Shown: piece after piece, positions 1 to 7,931 of the stretch | Layout of the letters: every line of letters starts with the position of its first letter | How positions within the stretch are numbered: position 1 is the first letter of the stretch | Made by a program: the position numbers and the translations under genes | DNA from: Burkholderiales bacterium | Lineage (GTDB): Bacteria; Pseudomonadota; Gammaproteobacteria; Burkholderiales; Burkholderiaceae_D | Direction: 5' to 3' | DNA: 14,010 nt | Assembly: GCA_028868455.1 (NCBI GenBank) | Contig: JAGWUK010000020.1 | Coordinates: forward strand, 1 to 14,010 | The notes under the pieces: model-generated | Seen by the model: only the letters and a program-made list of their open reading frames with translations | The model's database searches: none | What the model was told of the DNA's origin: nothing

Positions 1-642
1 TTGCTTGGCTTTCATCAAGCGTTTTGTGACACGGATAGACGCGGCTGGCAAAGCGGCCAGCTTGGTGGCTTGTTGCTGCGCATAAGGCAGCAATTCTTCC
101 AGCGGCAAGACTTTGTTCACAAAACCCATTTCATACGCTTCCTGTGCGCTGAAAGCCTCGCCCAACATCAGTTTTTCGGCAGCACGTTGGTAACCAACGA
201 TGTTTTGGAAAATCATGCTGGAAGCGAATTCCGGACACAGGCCAAGCTGCGTGAAAGGCATAGACAATTTCGCATTGTCCGCCAGATAAATCATGTCGCA
301 ATGCATCAGCATGGTTGTACCGATACCGACGGCAGCGCCGGATACTGCAGCAATCACAGGTTTGCCGCAATCGTTCAAGGCCTGCATAAACTGATACACC
401 GACGGCACCTGATCCGATGCAAACCGGTTGGCATTTTTCATGAAGTCTTCGAGGTCGTTGCCAGCCGTGAAAATTTCCGGTTTTCCAGTGAACAGGATCG
501 CTCTGACGGCCTGATCATTTTCGGCTTCGCGCAATGCGTCTGCCATTGCCTGATACATTGCCTGTGTAATCGCGTTCTTCTTTTCCGGGCGATTAAAACT
601 GATCGTCAGAATTCCATTTTCTTTGTGGGTAAGAATATCCAT
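1..642 (-). CDS. Crotonase-fold protein, probable delta3,delta2-enoyl-CoA isomerase (C-terminus cut by window edge)
   Basis: The frame is open from ATG at 642 to the left edge, giving 214 residues without a stop, so the C-terminus lies outside. It begins MDILTHKENGILTISFNRPE and has the crotonase fold, with the CoA/oxyanion segments around residues 57-64 (FTAGNDLE) and 101-108. The two hydratase glutamates (rat mitochondrial ECH Glu144 and Glu164) are replaced by Thr110 and Phe130. A glutamate is present at 138 in LGLCPEFASS, which matches the SPEG segment that holds the catalytic Glu of peroxisomal ECI/PECI isomerases. The probable reaction is therefore the shift of a cis/trans-3 double bond to trans-2, feeding unsaturated fatty acids into beta-oxidation. 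A plain 'enoyl-CoA hydratase' label would be the usual automatic call. It is the last visible gene of the fad operon, 19 bp after the hydrolase gene, with only a weak AGAG ribosome site. Confidence 0.88.
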   Translation of the reverse strand, partial: MDILTHKENGILTISFNRPEKKNAITQAMYQAMADALREAENDQAVRAILFTGKPEIFTAGNDLEDFMKNANRFASDQVPSVYQFMQALNDCGKPVIAAVSGAAVGIGTTMLMHCDMIYLADNAKLSMPFTQLGLCPEFASSMIFQNIVGYQRAAEKLMLGEAFSAQEAYEMGFVNKVLPLEELLPYAQQQATKLAALPAASIRVTKRLMKAKQ

Positions 643-661
643 AGTTGTAGTCTCTTATGTT

Positions 662-1540
662 TTAAATGACGTGTTTGGATGGTGCTGTGGTCAGCCATTG
701 TAAAGCTTGTTGCCAAAGCGAGTGACGGAACTCTGGACGGAAAAATCCAAAATGCCCGATGCGTTTGGCATTCACTTCGTGCGGATGAATATAGCGACGC
801 TCAACCGGTGCAGAACTGTAATAGTCGTGCAAGCTATCAATATTGCGCCGACTCATCATTTCGTCGTCGGTAAAGCTCAGTGCAAGGATAGGCGTCTTAA
901 TTGCATAATGGCGCGTCTGCATGGGCTTGCCGCCATTTTCTGAAAAATAATGCGGGCTGCGGCACCATCTCGACCATTGATAAATCACGCCCTTCGGTAA
1001 ATCACCGACTTTACGCATTTTTTTCCCGGGAAAATATCCCCACAAGCTCGTGTAAACCGGCACCAGAAAGTACCACATCAGCCAGACAAAACGCTTTAAT
1101 TGCGGTGCATTTTCTTTCCAATATCCGCTGCCGGAACCGACCGTCAACATGCCATCAATCAGGTGATTATCCGGCACCAGTCCTGGCAATTGCCCACCCA
1201 GAGAATGCCCGACTATCAGCAATGGCACATGGGGTTGCCACGCTTTTGCCGTGTGCAATGCGGCGTTGTAATCTTGTTCTGCCCAATCGAGAATATCGGC
1301 TTTAAATCCGCGCAAGGAATGCTGAAATTGTTCCGGTACGGATTCGCCCATGCCGCGATAATCGAAACTCAATACGGCGATGCCATTTTCAGCCAGGAAT
1401 TCGGCAAAGGGCTGATAAAAATTTTGCTTTACGCCCATCGCTGCGGGCATCACGACGACCGCCTTGACGGCGCTTTCAGGCGTAAATTTTTTTGCTGTCA
1501 GCTGCGTTTTATCCGCAGTGATGATCTGTATCGTCTCCAT
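662..1540 (-). CDS. Alpha/beta hydrolase, COG4757-like, in the fad operon
   Basis: The protein has 292 residues and an alpha/beta-hydrolase fold without a signal peptide. The nucleophile elbow is GHSLGG with Ser113. The acid is probably Asp225 or Asp226 in SFTDDE, and the base His263 in RIGHFGFF. These segments and GSGSGYWKEN (136-144) resemble the uncharacterised COG4757 group of predicted hydrolases. A hydrophobic, aromatic-rich cap lies at about 150-170. The start METIQII at 1540 is chosen because AGGAG sits 5 nt upstream; an in-frame ATG at 1564 would put the start inside the terminator hairpin. The substrate is unknown. Its position between thiolase and isomerase genes suggests an ester, lactone or acyl-CoA substrate linked to fatty-acid use, which is inference. 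The gene lies 75 bp after the thiolase stop, behind a terminator, so its expression should be lower than, or conditional relative to, the upstream genes. Confidence 0.9.
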   Translation of the reverse strand: METIQIITADKTQLTAKKFTPESAVKAVVVMPAAMGVKQNFYQPFAEFLAENGIAVLSFDYRGMGESVPEQFQHSLRGFKADILDWAEQDYNAALHTAKAWQPHVPLLIVGHSLGGQLPGLVPDNHLIDGMLTVGSGSGYWKENAPQLKRFVWLMWYFLVPVYTSLWGYFPGKKMRKVGDLPKGVIYQWSRWCRSPHYFSENGGKPMQTRHYAIKTPILALSFTDDEMMSRRNIDSLHDYYSSAPVERRYIHPHEVNAKRIGHFGFFRPEFRHSLWQQALQWLTTAPSKHVI

Positions 1541-1550
1541 ACACACTCCT

Positions 1551-1586
1551 AAAAAAAACCGCACAAATCCAGGTTGTGCGGTTTTT
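1551..1586 (-). terminator. Intrinsic terminator after the thiolase gene, abutting the next ribosome site
   Basis: A perfect 13-bp stem (1574-1586 pairing with 1554-1566) has a 7-nt loop at 1567-1573. On the minus strand the downstream arm runs straight into a T-tract (1551-1558). It lies about 30 nt after the thiolase stop codon. The T-tract is followed directly by AGGAG and the ATG at 1540, so no room remains for a separate promoter between terminator and gene. The stem is also A-rich on the plus-strand side, but no plus-strand transcript is expected here. Confidence 0.85.
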
Positions 1587-1615
1587 CTTTACTTTGCGTC
1601 GGCCAGTAAAAGCGA

Positions 1616-2812
1616 TTAGCAGCGTTCGAAAATACCTGCTGCCCCCATACCGGTACCCACGCACATCGTGACCATACCGTATTTGAGATTGTTACGATGC
1701 AAGGCATGGATCGTCGTTGCCGAACGGATCGCACCGGTTGCGCCCAATGGGTGACCAAGCGCAATCGCGCCGCCCATAGGATTGACCTTGGCAGGATCAA
1801 GTCCGAGGTCTTGTACGACTGCCAGCGATTGTGCAGCGAACGCTTCGTTCAGTTCGAACCAGTCGATCTGATCTTGCGTAATGCCAGCAGCGCGGCAAGC
1901 TGCAGGGATCGCTTCTTTCGGGCCAATACCCATGATTTCAGGCGGAACACCGCGGACAGCGAACGAAGCGAAACGTGCCAATGGCGTCAAATTGAATTGC
2001 TTCAGGATTTTTTCACTGACGATCAACAAGGCACCGGCACCGTCGGAAGTTTGCGAACTGTTACCGGCAGTAACGCTGCCTTTGGCGGCGAACACGGCTT
2101 TCAGTTTTGCCAGGCCTTCCAGCGTGGTGTCAGGGCGTGCGCCTTCGTCACGAGTGACGGTGCGTGTTTTCAGTTCGATTTCGCCAGTGGCCAGATTCGG
2201 TACGCGGTCAATGATGTCAACCGACGTCGTTTCTGCATCGAAATAACCAGCGTTTTGCGCAGCGATCGCACGTTGATGCGATTGCAGGGCGAAAGCATCC
2301 TGCGCTTCGCGCGAGACTTTCCACTGCTGTGCAACTTTCTCTGCAGTCAGACCCATGCCGTACGCCATGCCGACGTTTTCGTCTTTCAGAATCGCCATGT
2401 TCATCGACGGATTGCTTCCCATCATCGGCACCATCGACATCGATTCGACACCGGCTGCAATCATCACATCTGCCTGACCAACGCGGATACGGTCAGCGGC
2501 CATTGCTACAGCTGTAATGCCGGATGCGCAATAACGATTGATCGTCACGCCACCAATCGTATTTGGCAAGCCTGCCAGCAATACACCCATACGAGCGATA
2601 TTCAGGCCTTGTGCGCCTTCTGGAAACGAGCAGCCGACAATGGCGTCTTCGACCAGTTTAGGATCGAGATTCGGCACTTGTGCCATGGCCGATTGCATGA
2701 CGCGCACCAGCAGGTCGTCAGGGCGGGTATTACGGAACATGCCGCGACCAGATTTACCGATCGGGGTACGGGTAGCAGAGACGATGTAAGCGTCTTGAAG
2801 TTGTTTAGTCAT
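1616..2812 (-). CDS. fadA: Acetyl-CoA C-acyltransferase (3-ketoacyl-CoA thiolase)
   Basis: The protein has 398 residues, normal for a biosynthetic/degradative thiolase of the FadA/AtoB fold, and ends at TAA. The acyl-accepting cysteine is Cys95 in NRYCASG. The other active-site segments are NEAF (322-325), GHPLGATG with His354, and CVGTGMG with Cys384, all intact. It catalyses the last beta-oxidation step, cleaving 3-ketoacyl-CoA with CoA to acetyl-CoA and a shortened acyl-CoA in the cytoplasm. ATG at 2812 is supported by GGAG 8 nt upstream. The gene starts 14 bp after the stop of the hydroxyacyl-CoA dehydrogenase gene, the usual order for a multienzyme pair. The assignment to a degradative rather than acetoacetyl-CoA thiolase role rests on context. 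Confidence 0.95.
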   Translation of the reverse strand: MTKQLQDAYIVSATRTPIGKSGRGMFRNTRPDDLLVRVMQSAMAQVPNLDPKLVEDAIVGCSFPEGAQGLNIARMGVLLAGLPNTIGGVTINRYCASGITAVAMAADRIRVGQADVMIAAGVESMSMVPMMGSNPSMNMAILKDENVGMAYGMGLTAEKVAQQWKVSREAQDAFALQSHQRAIAAQNAGYFDAETTSVDIIDRVPNLATGEIELKTRTVTRDEGARPDTTLEGLAKLKAVFAAKGSVTAGNSSQTSDGAGALLIVSEKILKQFNLTPLARFASFAVRGVPPEIMGIGPKEAIPAACRAAGITQDQIDWFELNEAFAAQSLAVVQDLGLDPAKVNPMGGAIALGHPLGATGAIRSATTIHALHRNNLKYGMVTMCVGTGMGAAGIFERC

Positions 2813-2826
2813 GTTATGTACTCCGA

Positions 2827-5214
2827 TTAGTTTCTAACTGGCTTGCCAGTTTGCATCATGCCCATGATCCGCTCTTGCGTTTTTGGATGATTCAATAATT
2901 CCATAAACGCTTTGCGCTCCATATCGAGCAACCATTGCTCGCTGACCAGACTGCCATTGTCGATGTCGCCACCGCAAACAACTTCTGCAATCATTTTGCC
3001 GAGTTTGAAGTCATGAGCCGAGATAAAGCCACCGTCACGCATATTGATCAACTGCGCGCAGATAGTGGCGATGCCGTGACGTCCGGTGACTGGCACCAGC
3101 TTGCGCATCGGTGCACGATAGCCGGCATCAAACATGGCGCGTGCTTCGACTTTCGCGACATGCAGCAATTCATAGGCATTGAATACGATCACGTCGTCTT
3201 GCGACAGGTAACCCATTTTTTGCGCTTCCAGCGCCGACTTGGATACGGCTGCCGTTGCTGCATTGGTGAAATAGTTTTTCAGGAACTGCAGCAAATCCGT
3301 ACCTTTGGCATCGGCCGCCGCACGTACTGCTGCTTCTTTCAGACCGCCGCCGCCAGGCACCAGGCCGACCCCGACTTCGACCAGACCGATATACGATTCG
3401 ATAGACGCAACGCGTTTTGCCGCATGCATCATCAATTCGCAACCGCCGCCCAGCGCCAGACCGGAAACCGCAGCAACCACAGGAATGTTTGCGTATTTCA
3501 ATGCCTGATGGGCATTTTGCAGACGCGAGATCGCTGGCTCAATCGCCTTGACACCGCCAGACATAAACAACGGCAGCATCGCTTGCAGATCGGCACCGGC
3601 TGAGAACGCACCGCCGTCAGCTGCATCGGCACTCCAGATCACCAGGCCCTTGAAGTTTTTCTCGGCTTCGGCAATCGCTTTTTCCATGCCTTCGATCACA
3701 CCTGGGCCAATCACGTGCATCTTGGTCTTCATCGACAAGATCAGCACGTCATCGTTCTGATGCCAGATACGGACGGAGTCGTCTTCGAAGAAAGTCGTTC
3801 CAGCCGTTGCGCCAGTTTCTGCACCACTACCCAATACCGGAGCGCGGAAGATCTGACGATCGTACACTTTCAGATGCGAACGCGGAACATAGCGGTTGCC
3901 GCTTGGCGACCACGAACCTTCGGCTGTGTGAACGCCGGTGCGACCGTCGAATACCCAGGCTGGCATCGGCGCATTGCACAACGCTTTACCCGCGTCGATA
4001 TCTTCCTTGACCCAGCCAGCGACTTCTTGCCAGCCAGAAGCTTGCCATGTTTCAAATGGACCGACGTTCCAGCCGAAGCCCCAGCGCATGGCGAAATCGA
4101 TATCACGGACGTTGTCAGCGATCGTCGCGCCATGCACGGCGATGTAATGGAATGCATCGCGGAAAATCGCCCACAGGAATTGCGCCTGTGCGTTAGTCGA
4201 TTCACGCAGGGTCTTCATTTTCTTGACCGGGTCTTTTTCTTTCAGCATGCGTGCAACGACTTCGTCGGCTTTCGCGCCGCCGGTCACATATTGCGCTGTT
4301 GCGAAGTCCAGACGTTGAATGTCCTTACCGACTTTTTTATAGAAACCGGCGCCGGATTTAGAACCGAGCGCACCGGCAGCCACCAGTTTCGCCAGCACTT
4401 CCGGTGTCTTGTAGACGGCAAAGAAAGGGTCGTCGGCCAGATTGTCTTGCATCGTTTTGATGACATGGCCCATGGTATCGAGGCCCACCACGTCCGCCGT
4501 ACGGAAAGTGCCGGACGAAGCGCGACCGAGTTTTTTACCAGTCAGATCGTCGACCACGTCCACGGTCAGGCCGAATTTTTCGGCTTCATACATCGTTGCC
4601 AGCATACCGAAGATACCGACGCGGTTAGCGATGAAATTCGGTGTATCTTTGGCGCGCACAACGCCTTTACCCAGCGATGTGGTCAGGAAACCTTCGAGTT
4701 GATCGATGATTTCCGGACGCGTTGCAGCAGTCGGGATCAGCTCAACCAGATGCATGTAACGCGGTGGGTTGAAGAAATGCACGCCGCAGAAACGTGCTTT
4801 CAATTCAGCATCGAAACCTTCGGCCAGTTCAGTGATCGACAAACCGGACGTGTTGGAAGCGAAAATCGCATTTGGCGCAATATGCGGCGCGACTTTTTTA
4901 TACAAATCATGCTTCCAGTCCATGCGTTCAGCAATCGCTTCGATGATCAGATCGCAGCCGGAAAGCAGTTCAAGATTGTCTTCGTAGTTCGCTACTTCGA
5001 TCAACGCTGCATCATCTTTATTGCCGAGCGGCGCTGGATTAAGTTTTTTCAGGTTGTCGATCGCGCGCAGAACGATACCGTTTTTCGGACCTTCTTTGGC
5101 AGGCAGATCAAATAATACGACAGGTACTTTGGCATTGATGCAGTGTGCAGCGATTTGCGCACCCATCACACCAGCGCCGAGCACAGCGACTTTTTTAACG
5201 ATGAAATTGGTCAT
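2827..5214 (-). CDS. 3-hydroxyacyl-CoA dehydrogenase/enoyl-CoA hydratase, FadN (YusL) domain order
   Basis: The protein has 795 residues. The N-terminal half is a 3-hydroxyacyl-CoA dehydrogenase: NAD-binding GAGVMG at 13-18, catalytic His146 in GVHFFNP and Glu158 in HLVELI, then the C-terminal dehydrogenase domain to about 400. A linker at about 430-485 leads to a crotonase domain at about 486-690, where both hydratase glutamates are kept (Glu593 in GGGCE and Glu613 in GLVE), followed by a helical tail. This order is the reverse of E. coli FadB and matches Bacillus FadN/YusL, whose operon also carries a thiolase and an acyl-CoA dehydrogenase. It performs hydration of trans-2-enoyl-CoA and NAD-dependent oxidation of L-3-hydroxyacyl-CoA. 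The start MTNFIVKK at 5214 has GAGG 6 nt upstream and begins right at the Rossmann strand; the ATG at 5244 adds an unsupported 10 residues. Confidence 0.94.
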   Translation of the reverse strand: MTNFIVKKVAVLGAGVMGAQIAAHCINAKVPVVLFDLPAKEGPKNGIVLRAIDNLKKLNPAPLGNKDDAALIEVANYEDNLELLSGCDLIIEAIAERMDWKHDLYKKVAPHIAPNAIFASNTSGLSITELAEGFDAELKARFCGVHFFNPPRYMHLVELIPTAATRPEIIDQLEGFLTTSLGKGVVRAKDTPNFIANRVGIFGMLATMYEAEKFGLTVDVVDDLTGKKLGRASSGTFRTADVVGLDTMGHVIKTMQDNLADDPFFAVYKTPEVLAKLVAAGALGSKSGAGFYKKVGKDIQRLDFATAQYVTGGAKADEVVARMLKEKDPVKKMKTLRESTNAQAQFLWAIFRDAFHYIAVHGATIADNVRDIDFAMRWGFGWNVGPFETWQASGWQEVAGWVKEDIDAGKALCNAPMPAWVFDGRTGVHTAEGSWSPSGNRYVPRSHLKVYDRQIFRAPVLGSGAETGATAGTTFFEDDSVRIWHQNDDVLILSMKTKMHVIGPGVIEGMEKAIAEAEKNFKGLVIWSADAADGGAFSAGADLQAMLPLFMSGGVKAIEPAISRLQNAHQALKYANIPVVAAVSGLALGGGCELMMHAAKRVASIESYIGLVEVGVGLVPGGGGLKEAAVRAAADAKGTDLLQFLKNYFTNAATAAVSKSALEAQKMGYLSQDDVIVFNAYELLHVAKVEARAMFDAGYRAPMRKLVPVTGRHGIATICAQLINMRDGGFISAHDFKLGKMIAEVVCGGDIDNGSLVSEQWLLDMERKAFMELLNHPKTQERIMGMMQTGKPVRN

Positions 5215-5232
5215 TTTTAACCTCGGTTGAAA

Positions 5233-5355
5233 TTCGTAAAACAACGAAGAGCAAATTAACTTTGCTTACCTTATCCCGCCGGACGGGGTGACCCCGGAAG
5301 GTGCGCATTGCGCACCGTGTGGTGTCAAAAGGTGAAGGTGCGCACAGTGCACCCT
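5233..5355 (-). repeat. Chain of short hairpins with two REP-like palindromic copies between fadE and fadB
   Basis: The 154-bp gap holds five small inverted repeats. They are TTCGT/ACGAA (5233-5248), AGCAAA/TTTGCT (5250-5266), CGGGGT/ACCCCG (5284-5296), GGTGCGCA/TGCGCACC (5300-5316) and an imperfect GGTGC/GCACC unit (5337-5353). The last two are copies of one element: 5297-5318 and 5334-5355 agree at 18 of 22 positions. GGTGCGCA-type palindromes are typical of dispersed REP-like repeats in betaproteobacteria, which I recall and did not search. No hairpin is followed by a T-tract, so this is not an intrinsic terminator. A role in mRNA stability or in setting the fadE:fadB ratio is inference. 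Confidence 0.65.
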
Positions 5356-5368
5356 ACATCTATTTACA

Positions 5369-7159
5369 TCAGAACAAATCTGCTTCGAGCGTCAGCAAGT
5401 TGGCCGCGCCGGAACGTGCCTGGCGGATCAGCATCGCTGTTTCAGGATACAGGCGAGCGAAGTAGAAACGGATAGTTGCCAGTTTCGCTTTGTAGAAAGT
5501 GTCGCCAGAAGCCTCTTTTTCAAGCGCGATTTTTGCCATCTGAGCGAAGAAATAGCTATACACCATATGGCCGACAACGCGCAGGTAAGGTACCGCTGCG
5601 GCACCGACTTCGTCAGGATTCTGGAAAGCTTTCATGCCGATTTCCATCGTCAGCTTGGTGACTTTGTCGCCCAGTTCTGCCAGTGGCGTGACAAATTCTG
5701 CCATCGCTTCGTTGGTGCCATTGGCTTCAACAAACGCCTGTACTTTGGCGCCGAACTTGCGCAATTTTGCGCCGTTGTCCATCAGGATTTTACGACCCAG
5801 CAAATCCAGCGACTGCACGGTGTTAGTACCTTCGTAGATCATGTTGATACGCGCATCGCGCACATATTGTTCCATGCCCCATTCAGAGATGAAACCGTGG
5901 CCACCGTACACTTGCAAACATTCAGAAGTCGCAGTCCAGGCATTGTCGGTGATGAAGGCTTTGATGACCGGTGTCAGCAAGGCGACTTCGTCAGCACAGT
6001 CTTTACGGACTTCTTCGTCCGGGTGATTCAGTTCTTTGTCGAGTTGCAGCGCGACGTAAGAGCAGAATGCGCGCGCGCCTTCTGCATATGCTTTGGCCGT
6101 CAACAACATACGGCGTACGTCAGCATGAACAATGATAGGATCGGCTGGCTTGTCCGGTGCTTTCGGGCCGGACAGGCTGCGCATCTGGATACGGTCTTTT
6201 GCATATACCAACGCATTTTGGTAAGCGACTTCTGTCAGACCCAGACCTTGCATGCCAACGCCGAGACGAGCCGCGTTCATAAACACGAACATCGCGTTCA
6301 GACCTTTGTGCGGTCCGCCGATCAACCAGCCGGTCGCACCGTCCAGATTCATCTGGCAAGTTGAGTTCGCGTGGATACCCATTTTTTCTTCAATCGCGCC
6401 GCAGAAAATCGGATTGCGTGCGCCGTTGGAGCCATCGGCATTCGGCAGGAATTTCGGCACGATGAACAGGGAAATGCCTTTCGAGCCTTCTGGTGCGCCT
6501 GGCAAGCGGGCAAGAACCAGATGGACGATGTTTTTCGACATATCGTGTTCGCCAGCGGAAATAAAAATCTTCGCGCCAGTGATTTTGTAGGAGCCGTCGG
6601 CTTGTGGTTCAGCTTTCGAACGCAACATACCCAGATCGGTGCCGCAGTGTGGCTCGGTCAGGCACATGGTGCCTGTCCATTCACCGGAAATCAGCTTTGG
6701 CAGGTACAGGGCTTTTTGCTCTGGCGTGCCGTGTTCGTGGATACATTCGTAAGCGCCGTGCGACAGGCCTGGATACATGGTCCATGCCTGGTTCGCCGAG
6801 TTCATCATTTCGTAGAAAGAGTTATTGACGACCAGTGGCAAGCCCTGACCGCCGAATTCCGGATCGCAGGACAATGCTGGCCAACCCGCTGCAACGTATT
6901 GATCGTAGGCTTCTTTAAAGCCTTTCGGTGTCGTGACGGTGTGATTGGTTTTGTCGTGGTGGCAGCCTTCGCGGTCGCCAGAGTGATTCAGCGGGAACAA
7001 TACTTCGGAAGTAAATTTGCCGCCCTCTTCCAGAATCTGGTTGATGATGTCAGCATCGACTTCAGCATGCTTAGGCAATTGATTGAGCTCGGACTCAACA
7101 TTCAATAATTCATGCAACACGAACTGCATATCACGCAATGGAGCGATATATTGACCCAT
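5369..7159 (-). CDS. fadE: Acyl-CoA dehydrogenase, long (about 600-residue) form
   Basis: The protein has 596 residues. It is a flavoprotein of the acyl-CoA dehydrogenase superfamily in the long form with an extra C-terminal helical domain after about residue 460. The FAD/substrate segment MCLTEPHCGTD lies at 165-175, and the catalytic base Glu443 is in IYEGTNTVQS, with QVYGGHGF (417-423) before it. It introduces the trans-2 double bond into acyl-CoA and passes electrons to electron-transfer flavoprotein, whose genes are not in this window. The start at 7159 has AGGAG 6 nt upstream. It is the first enzyme gene of the operon, 67 bp after the TetR gene on the same strand. The symbol fadE is functional; the protein is far shorter than the E. 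coli FadE (about 814 residues), and chain-length preference cannot be read from sequence. Confidence 0.94.
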   Translation of the reverse strand: MGQYIAPLRDMQFVLHELLNVESELNQLPKHAEVDADIINQILEEGGKFTSEVLFPLNHSGDREGCHHDKTNHTVTTPKGFKEAYDQYVAAGWPALSCDPEFGGQGLPLVVNNSFYEMMNSANQAWTMYPGLSHGAYECIHEHGTPEQKALYLPKLISGEWTGTMCLTEPHCGTDLGMLRSKAEPQADGSYKITGAKIFISAGEHDMSKNIVHLVLARLPGAPEGSKGISLFIVPKFLPNADGSNGARNPIFCGAIEEKMGIHANSTCQMNLDGATGWLIGGPHKGLNAMFVFMNAARLGVGMQGLGLTEVAYQNALVYAKDRIQMRSLSGPKAPDKPADPIIVHADVRRMLLTAKAYAEGARAFCSYVALQLDKELNHPDEEVRKDCADEVALLTPVIKAFITDNAWTATSECLQVYGGHGFISEWGMEQYVRDARINMIYEGTNTVQSLDLLGRKILMDNGAKLRKFGAKVQAFVEANGTNEAMAEFVTPLAELGDKVTKLTMEIGMKAFQNPDEVGAAAVPYLRVVGHMVYSYFFAQMAKIALEKEASGDTFYKAKLATIRFYFARLYPETAMLIRQARSGAANLLTLEADLF

Positions 7160-7226
7160 GATTTTCTCCTGACGGCAAAAAGTAAAACGGTAAATGTGGA
7201 AACAGAAATTTCAGTGCACCTGCGTC

Positions 7227-7850
7227 TCAGCCTGTCACTTTGACTGGTGCGTAGTATTCGATCATTCGTTCAAACCCGGCTTCTGCGCGAGCCACGCTAC
7301 CCGGTTTGCGCAAGAAGCGCGCATCGTGGTGCAAAGCCAGTATCAGTCCGTACATTTCATACACAATCTGATCAGGATCGACATCGGCGCGCAGATGTCC
7401 AAGCTGAATTGCCTGCGTTGCTGCCCTGTGCAAAGCACCTTGCCATGCGTGAACCATACCAACCAGCTCATCACGGATCGGGCCGGCGCGGTCATCGTAT
7501 TCTGCCGCGCCGCTGATATAGATACAGCCGGAGGCGATTTCGACGGTGACGCGCTTGACCCACAGCGCAAACATGGATTGCAGACGCGGCAAACCGCGTT
7601 CTTCTTTCATGCTTGGATAGAACACCTCTTGCTCGAAGTGATGGTGATACAGCTTCAACACTTCGATCTGCAAATCTTCACGCGAACCAAAATGGGCGAA
7701 CACGCCGGATTTGCTCATGTTCATTTTGTCAGCCAGCAAGCCTATGGTCAGCCCTTCGATGCCGTCACGACTGGCGGCGTCAAGTGCTACGTCCAAAATG
7801 GCGGCGCGGGTGAGTTCCCCTTTGCGCATGAATTTCGATGTCATATTCAT
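7227..7850 (-). CDS. TetR-family regulator, probable repressor of the downstream beta-oxidation operon
   Basis: The protein has 207 residues from ATG at 7850. The N-terminal helix-turn-helix covers about residues 13-58, with the recognition region LLADKMNMSKSGVFAHFGSRE. The rest is an all-helical ligand-binding domain resembling the TetR_C group found in YjdC-like regulators; this subgrouping is tentative. It lies just upstream of fadE and is co-directional, so it is probably co-transcribed and autoregulated. A likely inducer is a long-chain acyl-CoA, by analogy with Bacillus FadR and Pseudomonas PsrA. The start is uncertain: ATG codons at 7850, 7844 and 7829 all lack a clear Shine-Dalgarno site, and a TTG at 7898 is also in frame. 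I chose 7850 because the helix-turn-helix begins soon after. Confidence 0.85.
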   Translation of the reverse strand: MNMTSKFMRKGELTRAAILDVALDAASRDGIEGLTIGLLADKMNMSKSGVFAHFGSREDLQIEVLKLYHHHFEQEVFYPSMKEERGLPRLQSMFALWVKRVTVEIASGCIYISGAAEYDDRAGPIRDELVGMVHAWQGALHRAATQAIQLGHLRADVDPDQIVYEMYGLILALHHDARFLRKPGSVARAEAGFERMIEYYAPVKVTG

Positions 7851-7907
7851 ATTACAGTGTTTATTTTGAAATGATTCATGTTTGCATTTTTTATACAAAC
7901 AAGTGAA

Positions 7908-7931
7908 TTAATCGAACGCTCGTACTATTAA
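7908..7931. promoter_or_regulatory. Candidate TetR operator, 24-bp imperfect palindrome
   Basis: The half-sites are TTAATCGAACGC (7908-7919) and, read on the opposite strand from 7931, TTAATAGTACGA. They agree at 9 of 12 positions, including the outer TTAAT and the inner ACG/CGT core. The palindrome covers the -10 box of the predicted minus-strand promoter, the usual placement for a repressor site. Binding by the adjacent TetR protein is inferred from position. No second copy was seen in the 67-bp gap before fadE. Confidence 0.55.

Noticed and set aside
1..669. Plus-strand open frame of 222 codons at the left edge
   Set aside because: It lies opposite the crotonase-fold gene, whose minus-strand frame gives a coherent protein with conserved motifs.
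1697..2830. Long plus-strand open frame of 377 codons opposite the thiolase gene
   Set aside because: It is an antisense shadow of a clear thiolase with complete active-site motifs; its protein is rich in Arg, His and Cys and shows no known domain.
3715..5115. Plus-strand open frame of 466 codons opposite the dehydrogenase/hydratase gene
   Set aside because: It is a shadow of the FadN-type gene, caused by the base bias of the real frame, with no ribosome site or recognisable motif.
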